Below, in pieces: positions 1 to 11,575 of a stretch of 64,000 nt of DNA; the stretch's first letter is position 1; the number at the start of each line of letters is the position of its first letter. The notes under the pieces are model-generated. The model was not told where the DNA came from. It searched no databases and was given only the letters and a program-made list of their open reading frames with translations. This stretch comes from Protonemura montana (Eukaryota; Arthropoda; Insecta; Plecoptera; Nemouridae). The DNA is taken from contig OX387604.1 in the NCBI GenBank assembly GCA_947568835.1, positions 1,510,001-1,574,000 of the forward strand. The letters run 5' to 3'. The position numbers and the translations under genes are program-made.

Positions 1-877
1 AACGACTTTCTTGCTATCAGCATATAATTTTAAGTCGTAGGTAGATCTTGGGAACTAGGTGACATTTATTAGCTTCCCTCTCCCCCATTTCATTCAGCAC
101 TGACTTCGAGGGATACTTTCACCATAACACAGCAATATCAAATCACCTGATTTTGTTAAAAAAAAAAATGGCATGGTAATTAATATAAAGTATATGCAGA
201 TATGAAAATAGACCTGAATAGAATTGTGATCTGGTAAATGCTGTGCATAGAATTACAGCGTGGCATATTTTGACATTTATATGGCTCCTTCCCTTATCTT
301 TTTAACCATAAGGAACCTAGGTAAAGATGTGATAATCTAGCTACAAGAGCGTTACCTGCTTACAATATTTGCAGACATGTAGGTATTGTGAGATAATAGA
401 TAATAACATGAGCCAGTTGGCTACCGTGACGGAACCGTCAACGTCGTAAGCCAGTCAAATTTGCTCTCAAATTTTTGGACAATTGACCTTTTCGGGCGTC
501 TCCGGGAGTGCATCTACTGTACTTAATTGCATCATAAGAAGGAGAGGAAGCTTGCATCTTACAGTTTCTCATCACCACTGTTTCATCAGTTTCTTAAGAG
601 GCACTGTTTTGACGACGGGCCCTGCGACACTGGTCTGATGGCGTTCGCGAATGAGTCGGTAATGATGAAAATTATGATTACGCTTTGCTCGCTACGCTCA
701 CCAATTAATCATTCTTGTAGCCAACTTTGAAAACAAAACACATTTCAAGCAAATGTGATGCAATGGTAGATTTAATCATCGTTCGATGATTCAACGTTTG
801 GTAACTATTGAGATGCTGAGATCACGTGACAGAGCTTTTAAAAACTGCGTTCTTATGTTACCACGGGTAAAGGAATC

Positions 878-1001
878 CATGCTATCGAGAGGTTCTTAAG
901 CGGTGGGAGTGAAGGTGCTGTTAAAACTTTCCTCTTTACAAGCTCTCTCTCAAACAGAACTGGTCGCGTGTATTCTAGTCACCCATCCAATACCTATTGA
1001 T
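878..1001 (-). mobile_element. Partial 5S-SINE abutting the full copy
   Basis: The minus strand reads GGATGGGTGACTAGAATACA and GACCAGTTCTGT, the region just after the 5S box C of the SINE, and then decays. It touches the (AAAT)n tail of the copy at 1002-1446, suggesting that copy inserted into or next to an older one. A further fragment of the SINE 3' part lies at about 596-680. Confidence 0.6.
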
Positions 1002-1446
1002 ATTTATTATTTATTTATTTATGTATTTATTTGTGGTGTTTAACGACGCACTATTTTGACATCTGGCCATGCGGGGCTGGTCTAATGGCGTCGGTGAATG
1101 AGTGGATGATGGTGAACTTAACCTAGCCTAGAAGGGAGGAGGGGAAACCCGGTGCCGGCACGTAGCCTACTCCTGTCGAAGACCAAGGGGACCACCGGCT
1201 TAACGTCCCTTCAGAAGGACGGTACAACTCGAACAGCAGGATTCCTCCACAAATCCATGTTGTTAAGAGGTTGATAAGCAAGGCGAATGAAGTTGCTGTA
1301 CTAACTTTCATCCCTCCAACCTTTCTCCCGAACAGAACTGGTCATGTGTATGATGGTCACCAGTCCAATACCTGACCCAGCGCAGTGTTGCTTAACTATC
1401 GTGATCGCACGAGAACCAAAGTATCCAACACGTCAAACCGTTCCAG
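1002..1446 (-). mobile_element. 5S-rRNA-derived SINE, full-length copy
   Basis: Read on the minus strand, the head (about 1446-1330) resembles 5S rRNA (GATAGTTAAGCAACAC, then a GGT-GACC region near the 5S box C). A ~270-bp body follows, ending GTGCGTCGTTAAACACCAC and an (AAAT)n tail (1002-1030). The same order recurs at 26785-27226 and 27868-28226. The 5S part would supply an internal Pol III promoter. Confidence 0.8.
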
Positions 1447-1771
1447 AATAATTAAGAATCCTGCCGAAGTAATGGCGACCGTCCTTCGGAAGAGAAGTTT
1501 CGTCGGAAGTATTGTCCCCATTTGGTACACTTCGACGAATCAGGCTACGTGCCGTGCCGCCACCTGTTGTCCGCTGCTCTCATCTAGGCTGGGCTAAATG
1601 TATCATCATCATCATTTTCACCCAATCATTCACGAACGAGTTGCCCCAAACATTGCCTGTGGAAAATCATGAGTGTTGCGTCGTGAAATATCACAACTAA
1701 ATTAATGAATCGCACGATGGTAATGAATTTCAACCAGTTTTTCCGAACGATGCGAAGTTTTACCGTCCGCG

Positions 1772-1823
1772 CACATTTCGGGACATTTCGGGACATGTCG
1801 GGACATTTCGGGACATTTCGGGC
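1772..1823. repeat. 11-bp minisatellite
   Basis: Five tandem copies of ACATTTCGGG(G), one with ACATGTCGGG. Confidence 0.9.
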
Positions 1824-3523
1824 TGAACGCGGATGTTTTCAGGTGCTACACCATCTTGAAAACCAGCAGGGGTAGACTGACATGAAACGCTCCTAAAATG
1901 TGTTGGTGAAACAAGGACAAAGGTGACTGTCTTTACTCTTTACACAATGCGTCCTGCCAACAAAGTACCTATGAAAGTACCACGTTGTTTCAGTACACAT
2001 CATATGAATGTGAATTCGATCTAGATAGAACGTATTAAAAACTTCGAATATTCGCCTCCTGAAGCTTGCAATTCACTTTCGCAATACTGCAAACAAAGGG
2101 ATGGATTTTCAAACGTGTATCTCATATTGGCATTACCTAACAGTACCGGGCGACGTCATGTTTGAAGTTAGGTTTCGGGCTTGGAATTGTCAAAGCGCGT
2201 GGACCTTGTTAGGTTCGATCCCGGCACCGGCCGGTCACCGCTTGAATAAAGCTTGAAAAACGATTCTATTCTTCAAGACCACGCTTGGAGATGATTGTCT
2301 TAACCCGTACCGCAAGATGTGCCCCATTCCACGCTAGTCAGGAATTCCCGCGAATCGCTTCACATAAGCCTAGGAACCAAAACGAACCATTTCGCGAAAC
2401 ACGGGAGCGTTTTGGGGGATTTTCCGCATACTCGGGTCGTCGTTTCTCGTCTCGACCAAACTTCACGGGTGTTTAATGGGTGCAGGTAGGAAGTAAGTGG
2501 TTCAATGTCTAACAAGGCTGCGTTATGTTGATACCGCGAAGAAGTTACGGTGTTAGTAAGATAATTATGTATTAAAAATGCGGCTTCTAGATTCGAATAC
2601 AATTTTGGTGTAAGACAACTGTGCCATTTGCTGCCCTTTGGTGCTCTGCTGCCCTTTGCTGCCGTTTGGGAACGCCCTTTGCCAGCGCCCTTTGCCAGCG
2701 TCCCGTAAGTCGTTGGTAACTTATGACAAAAGAGAACGGCAGGCTACAGCTTTCGAACATTTCCATTAACCCTGGAATTCTGAAAGCTTGCAAAACAAAT
2801 AAAAATGATGCCAAAGTCACAAGTAACTGGGTTAGAATAATCAAATCCTTCACGCTTCTAACTTACGTCAATCAAAGTTAACTTCAAGATATCTTGTAGC
2901 GCAATCAAATTATTAATTAGCAATATGATTTCATGGACATCAATGCATCAGCGTGTTCACTTCTGTTTCTTTTTATGCGTCGCTCAGTTTTTCAAGGAAC
3001 TTTATTTCTGTATATTTTCAGAGAATCAGACAACCATAAGCAACGTTTTGACTTTTAAAATCTTATTTGGGTTTATCCAGTGTTTAAGTTCTTAAATTTT
3101 TTGTGTCTCAAATGGCAAAAAAGTTGATATTAATTTCCCACCACCAATACCACCAAATACTATTGCGTAAAATCATATCTAAAGACTCGTTTTTGGGAGC
3201 AAGGATGTTTTTTTTATTAAAGAAAAACATATAAAGAAAATTAGTTCACTTTTATCTGTGTTTTATGAATATTTATATTTTTAAGATCGTGGAAACGATA
3301 CCTTAATAATCTTTCCAAAATTCAATATCTTATAGTTTGCCGGTTTAAGCAAACACACATTTGTATTTCATAGCGCCCCGTTGAGTTCACTGCACAATTT
3401 TAGTGATTATCTTGTGGTCCATACGCAAAAATGTTGAAATTGATTGCAGAAGTGAGTTGCATATTATACCAGTCGGGAAATGGGAAGACCCTGCAGTGTG
3501 CTTCGTCTGAAATGTAAGGTAGA

Positions 3524-3560
3524 TTGTTGAATATTGTTGAATATTGTTGAATATTGTTGC
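3524..3560. repeat. 11-bp tandem repeat
   Basis: Three and a half copies of TTGTTGAATA(T). Confidence 0.9.
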
Positions 3561-3835
3561 GTGTTGTAAGGTGTAGGTGTCTTGCATCGCTACTTTTGGC
3601 GACAAATGCGCGACCCTGTGATTTCTTTCATCCCAGGGGGGTAAATTAAGGGGGAAAGGTGTGCGGCCGTGCCTTCAAAATGATTGTCCAATCGGTTGGC
3701 TATACGTGTAACCGGGGGTAAAGGGAGCGGACTTCTGGCGTCGGAGACTGATAGTATGGGTCAGACCACAACAACATCATTCGTTATCGCGCAGCTGGTT
3801 ATGCAAGTAAGTTGCATTGCATTCGAGGCAGCGTC

Positions 3836-3877
<42 letters not shown>

Positions 3878-3879
3878 CA
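3836..3879. repeat. (CCG)n trinucleotide microsatellite
   Basis: About 14 CCG triplets in an otherwise AT-rich region. It generates overlapping spurious poly-Ala and poly-Arg frames on both strands. Confidence 0.95.
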
Positions 3880-4939
3880 TCCGTCGCGATTCACGACGCT
3901 GATCCCAATTTCTGTTAACACCGACCAACACCAAGTCGTAAACAATATCGACTCGATCTTTATGTACTCGACAGAAATAACTGGACTTCCGTGTTATCGG
4001 CGCCAATTCTTTACTTTTTATTGCTACGAATGAATCAAAATATATCTGCAGTCTTTGCCTCTTCATGTTGAGCTAATTACGATAAACTTGTCAGTTTCTC
4101 TGTCCCCAAATCATTCTTGTCTTCCTGGCAACAATTGTTGGGGGGTTTCTCGATTTTTTTGTTAGTTGAAGGGACCGCACGAAGCATCTTTCTTTGCAAG
4201 ACTTCCCTTGCAGTTGTAAAGCAATCCAACGCCCTTATCCACGACTAAAATCCTGACAAATCCAAATCCAGCTTAAATCCCAATTCCTGGGACCGAAACC
4301 CTAACTCTTGCGCAGTGAACGTGAAGCTCCTCAATCAAACCGAAAGGCAAGCACCAATTTGGCCAAACCCCTATCGACGAAGTCCAGCCACTTTTGTTCA
4401 AAAGCCTCCAGGCCCGTAGGCTCGACAGGTTGGGGTCTGGAGGCACGCCTGGGGGCTTGACCGACCACAGGGGCACTCTAGTCCCTATCACGTGACATTA
4501 TAGCGTGCAATGCAAAGTCTGCGACAGAACAAACGTCAAATACACTCACACACACATCCACACACACATAACACACATCGAACTGGACTATGCAGCCGAT
4601 ACGTTATTACGTTCTTAATACAAAGTCCAGTGAAACCAGATATAGACTCGAAGAAATTGAGACCTTTTAAACTTATTTTGTCAAATCAAATTAGGCCTTT
4701 ATGTATATTTAACTCAATTGATGAAATTATAAAATCCCCACTATTATCCTATTTGATTTAATTAATGAATGATGAATTATGATAGTATTTGATATACGAT
4801 TAAGTAAATGGTAAAGTATTCTTGTGCATAACCCTTGACTCTGCGAAAGTGAGTGACCCTTGGTGCAGAAACGACGGCGCCAGAGCTTGCAAGAGACGCG
4901 TGTAATGTGCGTGCAGTCGTAGTGCAGTCTCAATCCGGG

Positions 4940-5012
4940 CCGCTCCGGGCAGTTCCTGTCAGTTCCAGGCAGTTCCTGGCAGTTCTAGGCAGTTCCTGGC
5001 AATTCCAGGCAA
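4940..5012. repeat. 11-bp minisatellite
   Basis: About six copies of CAGTTCCTGG/CAGTTCCAGG variants, decaying at both ends. Confidence 0.9.
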
Positions 5013-6756
5013 CTCATCAGCAAGATCTCCTCTTGACCGGGCTTCCGGGGCACAGTTTTCGAGTTGCGTCGAAGCATGTGTGCTTCTACCTTAATATATG
5101 GTCCTACTCTGTGGTCCTACTGCACTTTGCTAGTAGAACCTCATGAGATTTTCTATCGAAATGAAATTAAATAGGCGCATCAGATTCTTATCGCATTGCC
5201 AGGGTGGGCACGTCCCTTTCACAAGCGAGAAATTAAACACCCTCAGAAACTAATCCGTTCAAAGGTTTTGTGTGGCCGTCATTCCCGTAGCCGTCATTGC
5301 CGCCACCGAAAGGCTGGCAGTCATGGCTAATGAGTCACCAGTCATGACCATCAATTCTTGGCTCAGCTGTTTCCAAGTTTACGCCGAATTGTTTTCACAA
5401 CCGAATTTTGATTTGGTGTCAAGATCTTCATTCACGAAACAAATCGATCTTCGGAATGAATAAGAGATAAGAACACAGAGATAAGCGAACTGATCACTGC
5501 CGAACGTACTAGTTGAAACAATTATTACTTTTTCATCATCCAGTCTCAAGGCATGGCTCACACAAAACGTTTCATGCAAACGCCCTTTCAGTTGTTCAGC
5601 TCAAAACATGGCTTGCCAAACGTTTTAAACGTCAAACGACGCAGGAGATTTTGAGAGCTGAGAGTAGCGACTCCCATCCAAAACAAACAGCAATGAAATT
5701 TTCGATGAGCCAACCGGTCACCAGATTGGAGTCAGAAAGACGGATCATAAGGAACGATAAGTAGTTGACGAGTAGTGTCAGGGTGCCGCGTACTTGATTT
5801 ACTTTATTATTGATTATTTATCGAAAATGGAGGCAAGTCCACAAGGTATATATATGTGTTGTGCAAATGGGCTGGTTCCGTGACAACGTTCCAATGCACA
5901 CAAACTGTGTTCTGGAGATTATTAGGGCATTGGGAACGACGATACGTCCATGGAACCGGAAGTAATTCAATGCACAGAGCGCAAAAATCTACGGGATCAT
6001 GGGCGCAGCCAGCCAGACAGCAATATTTTTCAAGGGGGGAGGGGGGTATATGCGCAACGTTGTTTAACGTTAGCTCTGGCAGTCAATCGCAAATAGAGAT
6101 AATCGAAGTGTTGCATCAAATATAGAATAATCTTTAACTAGAGATGTTTTTACTCAATAAGTTCCTAAAGCCGGAATGGGGCAAGTGTCGGCAACTCTGA
6201 CCACAATAAAATGTTCAATTGGGGGCCGCAAAGTGTGCACGCTAATTTAAGAGACAGACAACGTGATGGTTTCGTCACAGAGGGCCGGGCCGAGTCGGGG
6301 TCGTCCACAGAAGGGGCGGCAGAGGCGGCAACGCCGGCGGCTGATCTCGAATGGACCACGGTCAGTCGGCACAGTTCACATCCAACGTCCCAGAGCAGCG
6401 CCGCGCTGCTCACAAAAATACGCACGGTCCACTGGCTATCTTAATCGGCGAGATAACGCGCCCATAAAAGCACATCACAGGTTCGAAAATAAAATTGTGT
6501 TGGCAGTTAACACGTGTGCTGTGATCATTTTTCCTGACACATTTCTCGATCGATGTAAAGACACTGGGATCGCACATTTTTCTTGAGTGTTGTTTAGTTG
6601 TTTATCCGGTGTGGTCGAGTTGGTCACGTTTTTCGAGTGTTGTGTTGATTTGTGGTGCGTCGCAGTGCGAGCTAGCTCCCCACTGATCTGCAGGAGGCTG
6701 CGAGCCGGACGATCGAATCTGGACCGAACCAGCTTGTAGCCAGATTCCTGGTGATT

Positions 6757-6981
6757 ATGATAGAAGTCGTGTCGAAGCCCATAAATCCCCGGTCACGTGG
6801 AGAAAGGACCAAAAGGAGGAACCGACACCTCACGTTTCAAATCAAAGACTCAAAAGACTTTCTCGAAAGCCACGAAAGCAAACATCACCAATCTAAAGAT
6901 AGTCCTTCTGTCTACGCTGCCGAAATCTTAGCGTTGACGAACAAGAAGAACCAACAGCTGTCCTTCATGCCTCCTCTACCG
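6757..6981 (+). CDS. Candidate first coding exon (75 codons) ending at a splice donor, unknown protein
   Basis: An ATG (6757) opens 75 codons, MIEVVSKPINPRSRGERTKR..., ending at CTACCG followed by a GTAAGG donor (6982). The surrounding sequence is less AT-rich than the flanks. The encoded peptide is basic, with a Lys/His-rich centre, and I do not recognise it. It ends in phase 0. The next exon of known matching phase on this strand is Rab32 exon 2 (19102), so it could in principle be an alternative first exon of Rab32; equally it may be an isolated open stretch. Confidence 0.3.
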
Positions 6982-7193
6982 GTAAGGTGCAATTCCTACC
7001 TAGCGTGCTTGTTCATTTTTGCCTCTCAAATAGTGTTCCAATCTATAAGACCGCATTACACGTTCATACCCACGGAACGAAATTGACCTGAGCGTTGTTT
7101 CCATTAAGCCAACGAGCAAGATTTCCGCGTTCCTCCTGAGACGAGGGTCCGGGACCGAACATTTCAAGCGATGTACCATTCTGGTGTTACCCC

Positions 7194-7261
7194 AAAGTAC
7201 TTGTACTCGTACAAAGTACTTGTACTCGTACAAAGTACTTGTACTCGTACAAAGTACTTGT
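7194..7261. repeat. 19-bp tandem repeat
   Basis: About 3.5 copies of AAAGTACTTGTACTCGTAC. Each unit contains the palindromes AAGTACTT and GTAC, so the tract can form alternative hairpins. Confidence 0.92.
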
Positions 7262-8229
7262 AGGTAAATACTTGTAAATCTTGTAATGTCTTATGAAGTT
7301 TGAAAACTTCTAGGGCCAAATTCACAAGCCAGAGGTGAATCTAAATCCTAACTAGGGTTAAGTTGTTATCACCATGGTAACGACCCATTTGATTGCCTGT
7401 TCAACTTTTCACTCTGGGGATTAAGCTGAAACTCTGCGTAGTGGATTCGGTCCAAGAGAAATCGCGACAGATATTCAGCCACAGGGCAAAGGTTGGGAAA
7501 CACTTTCCTCAAGCGTGGCCAGGATGGTCGTCCTGCCGGGCGATCTCATCTTACCCACAATGATCATTCTAATTCGATGATTAAAAGCTTAAACCTGTTA
7601 AAGGGCCCGATTGACAAACCATGTGTGCCAGATTGTAGGTTTGTCCCTTCGACTTCCCGTTGGCAGAAATTAAACATCTCTGAGATCGCACTTGTCTCAG
7701 GATATTTGGGAAAGCGTAATGGGCAACAAGTAGATACCCCCTCCCCTACCCTCTCCTGGCAGGGTGCATTTGAGAAGGCTGCGGACAAGATGTCACCAGC
7801 TGATTCGGTGCCGTCTCAATTGTTCTCAAAACGTTCTAATGTTATTGGTGTTAGAGTGTTTAAAGTGTTTGTAAGGAGGAAAATATGACATTGACGACGG
7901 AGTACGACTCCAAATAAGTAAACGAGTACAATGGGTTTGAATTTCAGTTTCACTAAATGCCACCAGTTAAAGGTCAGGGACCTACTAATGACTTTATCAC
8001 TTCTAGTTTGATTCGATGATAAATCGTGGCCAATTAGTATTTTGCTTGTTTTCCACGATAACAGACTAGACATTGCAATCTGCATCGTCTGCATATCTTA
8101 ACTGAATGCTTACCGATCACTACAATATCTCAGATGACAATAAATATTGAAAAAATGACAACAGCTATTAATAAATTGGAATATACAATGCATAAGTTAG
8201 TATGCATAAGTATGCCTAAGCTTAGTTAA

Positions 8230-8860
8230 AATGGTAAATTTTTCACACATTCAATCGATACTTAATTATGGCATTGTACTCTGGGTCGTCTCACACACAA
8301 CGGTTGTTTAAACTGCATGACGCGCAGTTAGGTTTATGGTGAAAGCAAGTGTAAACCCTTGTGCCGAATATTATTATAAAGACACTTGTACGACATTTTT
8401 TTAGAAAACTTGACATTTGAAATTTACCATGCCTGTACATTTATAAAACAATACTTTTTGTAATGAACAGTTGTATTTATATACCTAAAGTAAATAATGT
8501 CCAAGACCATGACCTCAGAAACAAAAAAGACATAGGTCTAAAAAAGCACAAAGCAAATAAATGGTCCAGGGGACGAACTGAAATGGGAGCCAAATTGTAC
8601 AACAAATTACCAAAGGATAAATAAACAAGAGTGGGATGGCGTTCAAAACCGCACTTAATTCTTATCTTCTGGAAAATTGTTTTTATTCAATTGATTCTTT
8701 CCTGAATCACAAGATTTAAATGTCATATAATAATGTTTTTATGGTCATTCATTGTATAATATTCTAGATGTAAATAATTATTGTTATTACTTTCCTTAAA
8801 TTACATATCTGTAATCAATTGTGGAATAAAAAATAATAAATAAAATTAAATAAATGACCA
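8230..8860 (+). mobile_element. Degenerate 3' end of a non-LTR retrotransposon (reverse transcriptase C-terminal part)
   Basis: With several frame changes the plus strand reads SILNYGIVLW, then LFKLH, LPCLYIYKTILFV, HDLRNK and finally MGAKLYNKLPK, the usual order of motifs at the C-terminus of Jockey/CR1-type reverse transcriptases. The element ends in an AT-rich tail (AATAAATAAAATTAAATAAAT). Stops and frameshifts show it is dead. Confidence 0.75.
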
Positions 8861-9400
8861 GTGATGTTCGCACGTAAGCTTGTTGTGCTAAAAAGATGAC
8901 AAATCTCAAAGAAAGTTTTGTGGTTTTATTTTGACACATGCCATTTGAAAAAGTAAATTGGGTGCAAATATATCGGGTGGCCTCCCTAGATTATGATAGC
9001 AATAATCATTCAGTTGTCACTTGCTCAATCCACATAATAAATCATTTGTTGCGTCGTGAAATGATTCGGTTCAAGTCATAAAGCATAGTTTTTTCATTAT
9101 TGTGATCTACCTAAGTTAAAAAGTGCATTTCTTCTATTTCATTTCATTCAACCTTTCCACCCTATCCCAGGGTCGGTGGTCTTGCACAAACTCTATACAC
9201 TAGTCACAGCTTGATTTCTCATTTGGGAAATATCGGCATGCTTGATTGATCTTGTATCTGCTAGTCGCGTATACGCTTAGTGTAAGTTGTGACCTACGAT
9301 ATGTCGAAGTCGGAAATACTACAATACGTTTCTTTGCCAGCGATAACAGTGGAGTAGGAGCTCTGTAACTTTGGAACTTTTCTTGCCAGCAGCGCGCTGT

Positions 9401-9430
9401 TGGCGGGCGCTGGCGGGCGCTGGCGGGCGC
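9401..9430. repeat. 10-bp tandem repeat TGGCGGGCGC
   Basis: Three perfect copies in a short GC-rich island. Confidence 0.9.
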
Positions 9431-9956
9431 TTGCCGGCTCGAGTCGAATCTAACCTCTGACCCGCAAGCAGACTTACTGGCTATACTCCCGTTGATTACG
9501 ATCTTATCACCATCATTTTACTCATGAAAATGATACAAATTCAATCTGCCGTTTATTACTGTCGCTAAAAGCAGGTGAAGGTGAAGGTGAAGGTTTCTCT
9601 GCGCTGCTAACAAACATTCTTCTCGTCAGATTGACAAATGGGTTTGCTGAGGCACGCAATTTTGCTACAAAAACTACCTTGGCTTAAAGAAATTTGAAGT
9701 TGAACCGTCATACACCCCAAGTTCCTATTTTGATGTCCAATTCTTCATTTCCATTACCTTTTTTGCACCTGGACTGGTGCGCTAGCCCCGTGTTACAGTC
9801 TCCCCTCCCACACACGATCGCTTTCAGGGACTGACCCAAGGTAATAAGTAGTGATCTCCTGTGGGACTGACCCAAATCCAGTAGGGAAGGGGGGGAAATG
9901 GCAACCCGCAACCGACTCAGGGACTAATCCCTCGTTCTAATGGATGCGCACGAGCC

Positions 9957-10076
9957 TGCGAAGTGCTCTCGGCGAAGTGCTCTCGGCAAAGTGCTCTCGG
10001 CGAAGTGCTCTCGGCGAAGTGCTTTCGGCGAAGTGCTTACGGCGAAGTGCTTTCGGCGAAGTGCTTTCGGCGAAGG
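9957..10076. repeat. 14-bp minisatellite, about 8.5 copies
   Basis: Repeats of GCGAAGTGCTCTCG with one-base variants (CTTTCG, CTTACG, CAAAGT). It lies 150 bp from the 7-bp minisatellite but is unrelated in sequence. Confidence 0.95.
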
Positions 10077-10230
10077 CGTATGGGAGGGAACGGGATATGA
10101 TTGCACATGACCCAGAGTTGGGCGTAAGGAGCTCTGCCCACGATTAGCATGCAAATGTCACCGTTTAGGAAAACTTTCCGACGGATTGTTTCCGTAGTCG
10201 TTTCTTTGCTCCCGCCTCCCCCGCTCCTGC

Positions 10231-10479
10231 CTGACTCCTGACTCCTGGCTCCTGACTCCTGGCTCCTGACTCCTGGCTCCTGACTCCTGGCTCCTGACTC
10301 CTGACTCCTGGCTCCTGGCTCCTGACTCCTGGCTCCTGGCTCCTGGCTCCTGACTCCTGACTCCTGGCTCCTGACTCCTGGCTCCTGGCTCCTGACTCCT
10401 GGCTCCTGACTCCTGGCTCCTGACTCCTGGCTCCTGGCTCCTGACTCCTGACTCCTGGCTCCTGGCTCCTGACTCCTGG

Positions 10480-10513
<34 letters not shown>

Positions 10514-10514
10514 G
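10231..10514. repeat. 7-bp minisatellite, about 40 copies
   Basis: Uninterrupted CTCCTGA/CTCCTGG heptamers in irregular order, about 1 kb upstream of the Rab32 first exon. Three heptamers make 21 bp, so all frames can stay open, which produces an artificial minus-strand frame of ARSQESGVRSQE repeats. Confidence 0.95.
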
Positions 10515-11336
10515 CATCACCTCAGCCACCGGACTAGGAAACGCTGTAAACGAACTAGAAGGGTGGTAGGAGGTGTAGGAGCCAGGAGGTACAGATCTCG
10601 TTCTACTGCGGGGTGGTTTATGAAGCATTTTAGCGATTTCTGGGTTCAATAAACCTTCAATCAAAATAATCACACAAGTTTGTCGAATGTCGATGTTATT
10701 CAAAGAAGATCGATCAATAAAGTTGAACAAATCTACGTATCTGACGTAAATGTGGAGCCGGACGGATGAAGATAATCCCACGTTTAGTCTTATTATAGGA
10801 GCAACCCTCGCTATAACCGAAGATCTGCAATTGAGCACAACGATGTCAACAGAAATTGGTTGGTGTACCTGGGGTATAATTGTGTAATGTGCTGTCAGAA
10901 GACGGTAATACGATCATGATGTTCAGCCGGTCTGGAATCTTGCATTTATTACCGTGGTGCTTACTTACATTGTACCACGAAAAAATAATTAAAAAATTAG
11001 AAAAATATCACATTACTGTTTAGCCAACAAGTTTCACTGACTGGATTTATGTGTATCCCATGCTGGGAGAGAGGCATCAGAGATGCATACTGGATATTGA
11101 ATCGAGATCTGTGATTCGCGTTACAGTGGAATCACAGTGGAAAAAGCACCCTATCGTTTACCTGCGCATCCATTAGATAATTATAGTAATTAAGTATCAA
11201 CGGACCGATCATTTGATTGAACTCCTGTTGCTCGATTTTACCAATGTTTACATCAGGAATGGCTTTATGAGGACATTGCTTAGATAAAACCGTTGAGTGT
11301 GCATATCATACTCAATGATAAAACTAAACAGTGGAG

Positions 11337-11575
11337 CCACCCCTCCACCCCTCCGCCCCTCCTTGGGAGCTACCTCGTGGTTAGCGACTCGTGGAACTCT
11401 TCTCCGGTGACAGCAGTTGTGTTGCGACAGTGGTCGTGGTCGTGGTCGTAGAGCGTTGCCGTTGCAAAGCCGTGACGTTCACGAGTGCTAGTGTTTACAC
11501 TTTCTTCGATCTGTGAGCGTCTGGACTGGTCTGGACTTTCCCCACTGCTATCCTCGGGGTTAAACGACGCTTGCA
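11337..11575 (+). promoter_or_regulatory. Probable promoter and 5' leader of the Rab32 gene
   Basis: Just upstream of the Rab32 start, composition changes from AT-rich to GC- and CpG-rich, with a run of CCCCTCC motifs (11340-11363) resembling GC-box sites, and no TATA box at an obvious position. The stretch up to the ATG at 11576 is probably leader. The transcription start cannot be placed from sequence. Confidence 0.4.

Larger units (their letters stand above)
1447..6756. other. Intergenic, no gene seen
   Basis: Apart from the tandem repeats listed separately and a CA-rich stretch (4545-4585), I find no open frame with family similarity, no tRNA and no paired splice sites worth calling. All frames are short and uneven in composition. 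Confidence 0.6.

Noticed and set aside
3684-4066. Overlapping frames on both strands with poly-Ala or poly-Arg
   Set aside because: Produced by the (CCG)n microsatellite.
7493-7888. 131-codon open frame on the plus strand
   Set aside because: Unrecognised peptide, no splice sites or promoter, and uneven composition. Could be real but nothing beyond openness supports it.
10158-10838. 226-codon open frame on the minus strand with RSQE repeats
   Set aside because: Most of it is a read-through of the 7-bp minisatellite, whose period keeps frames open; no family similarity and no splice context.
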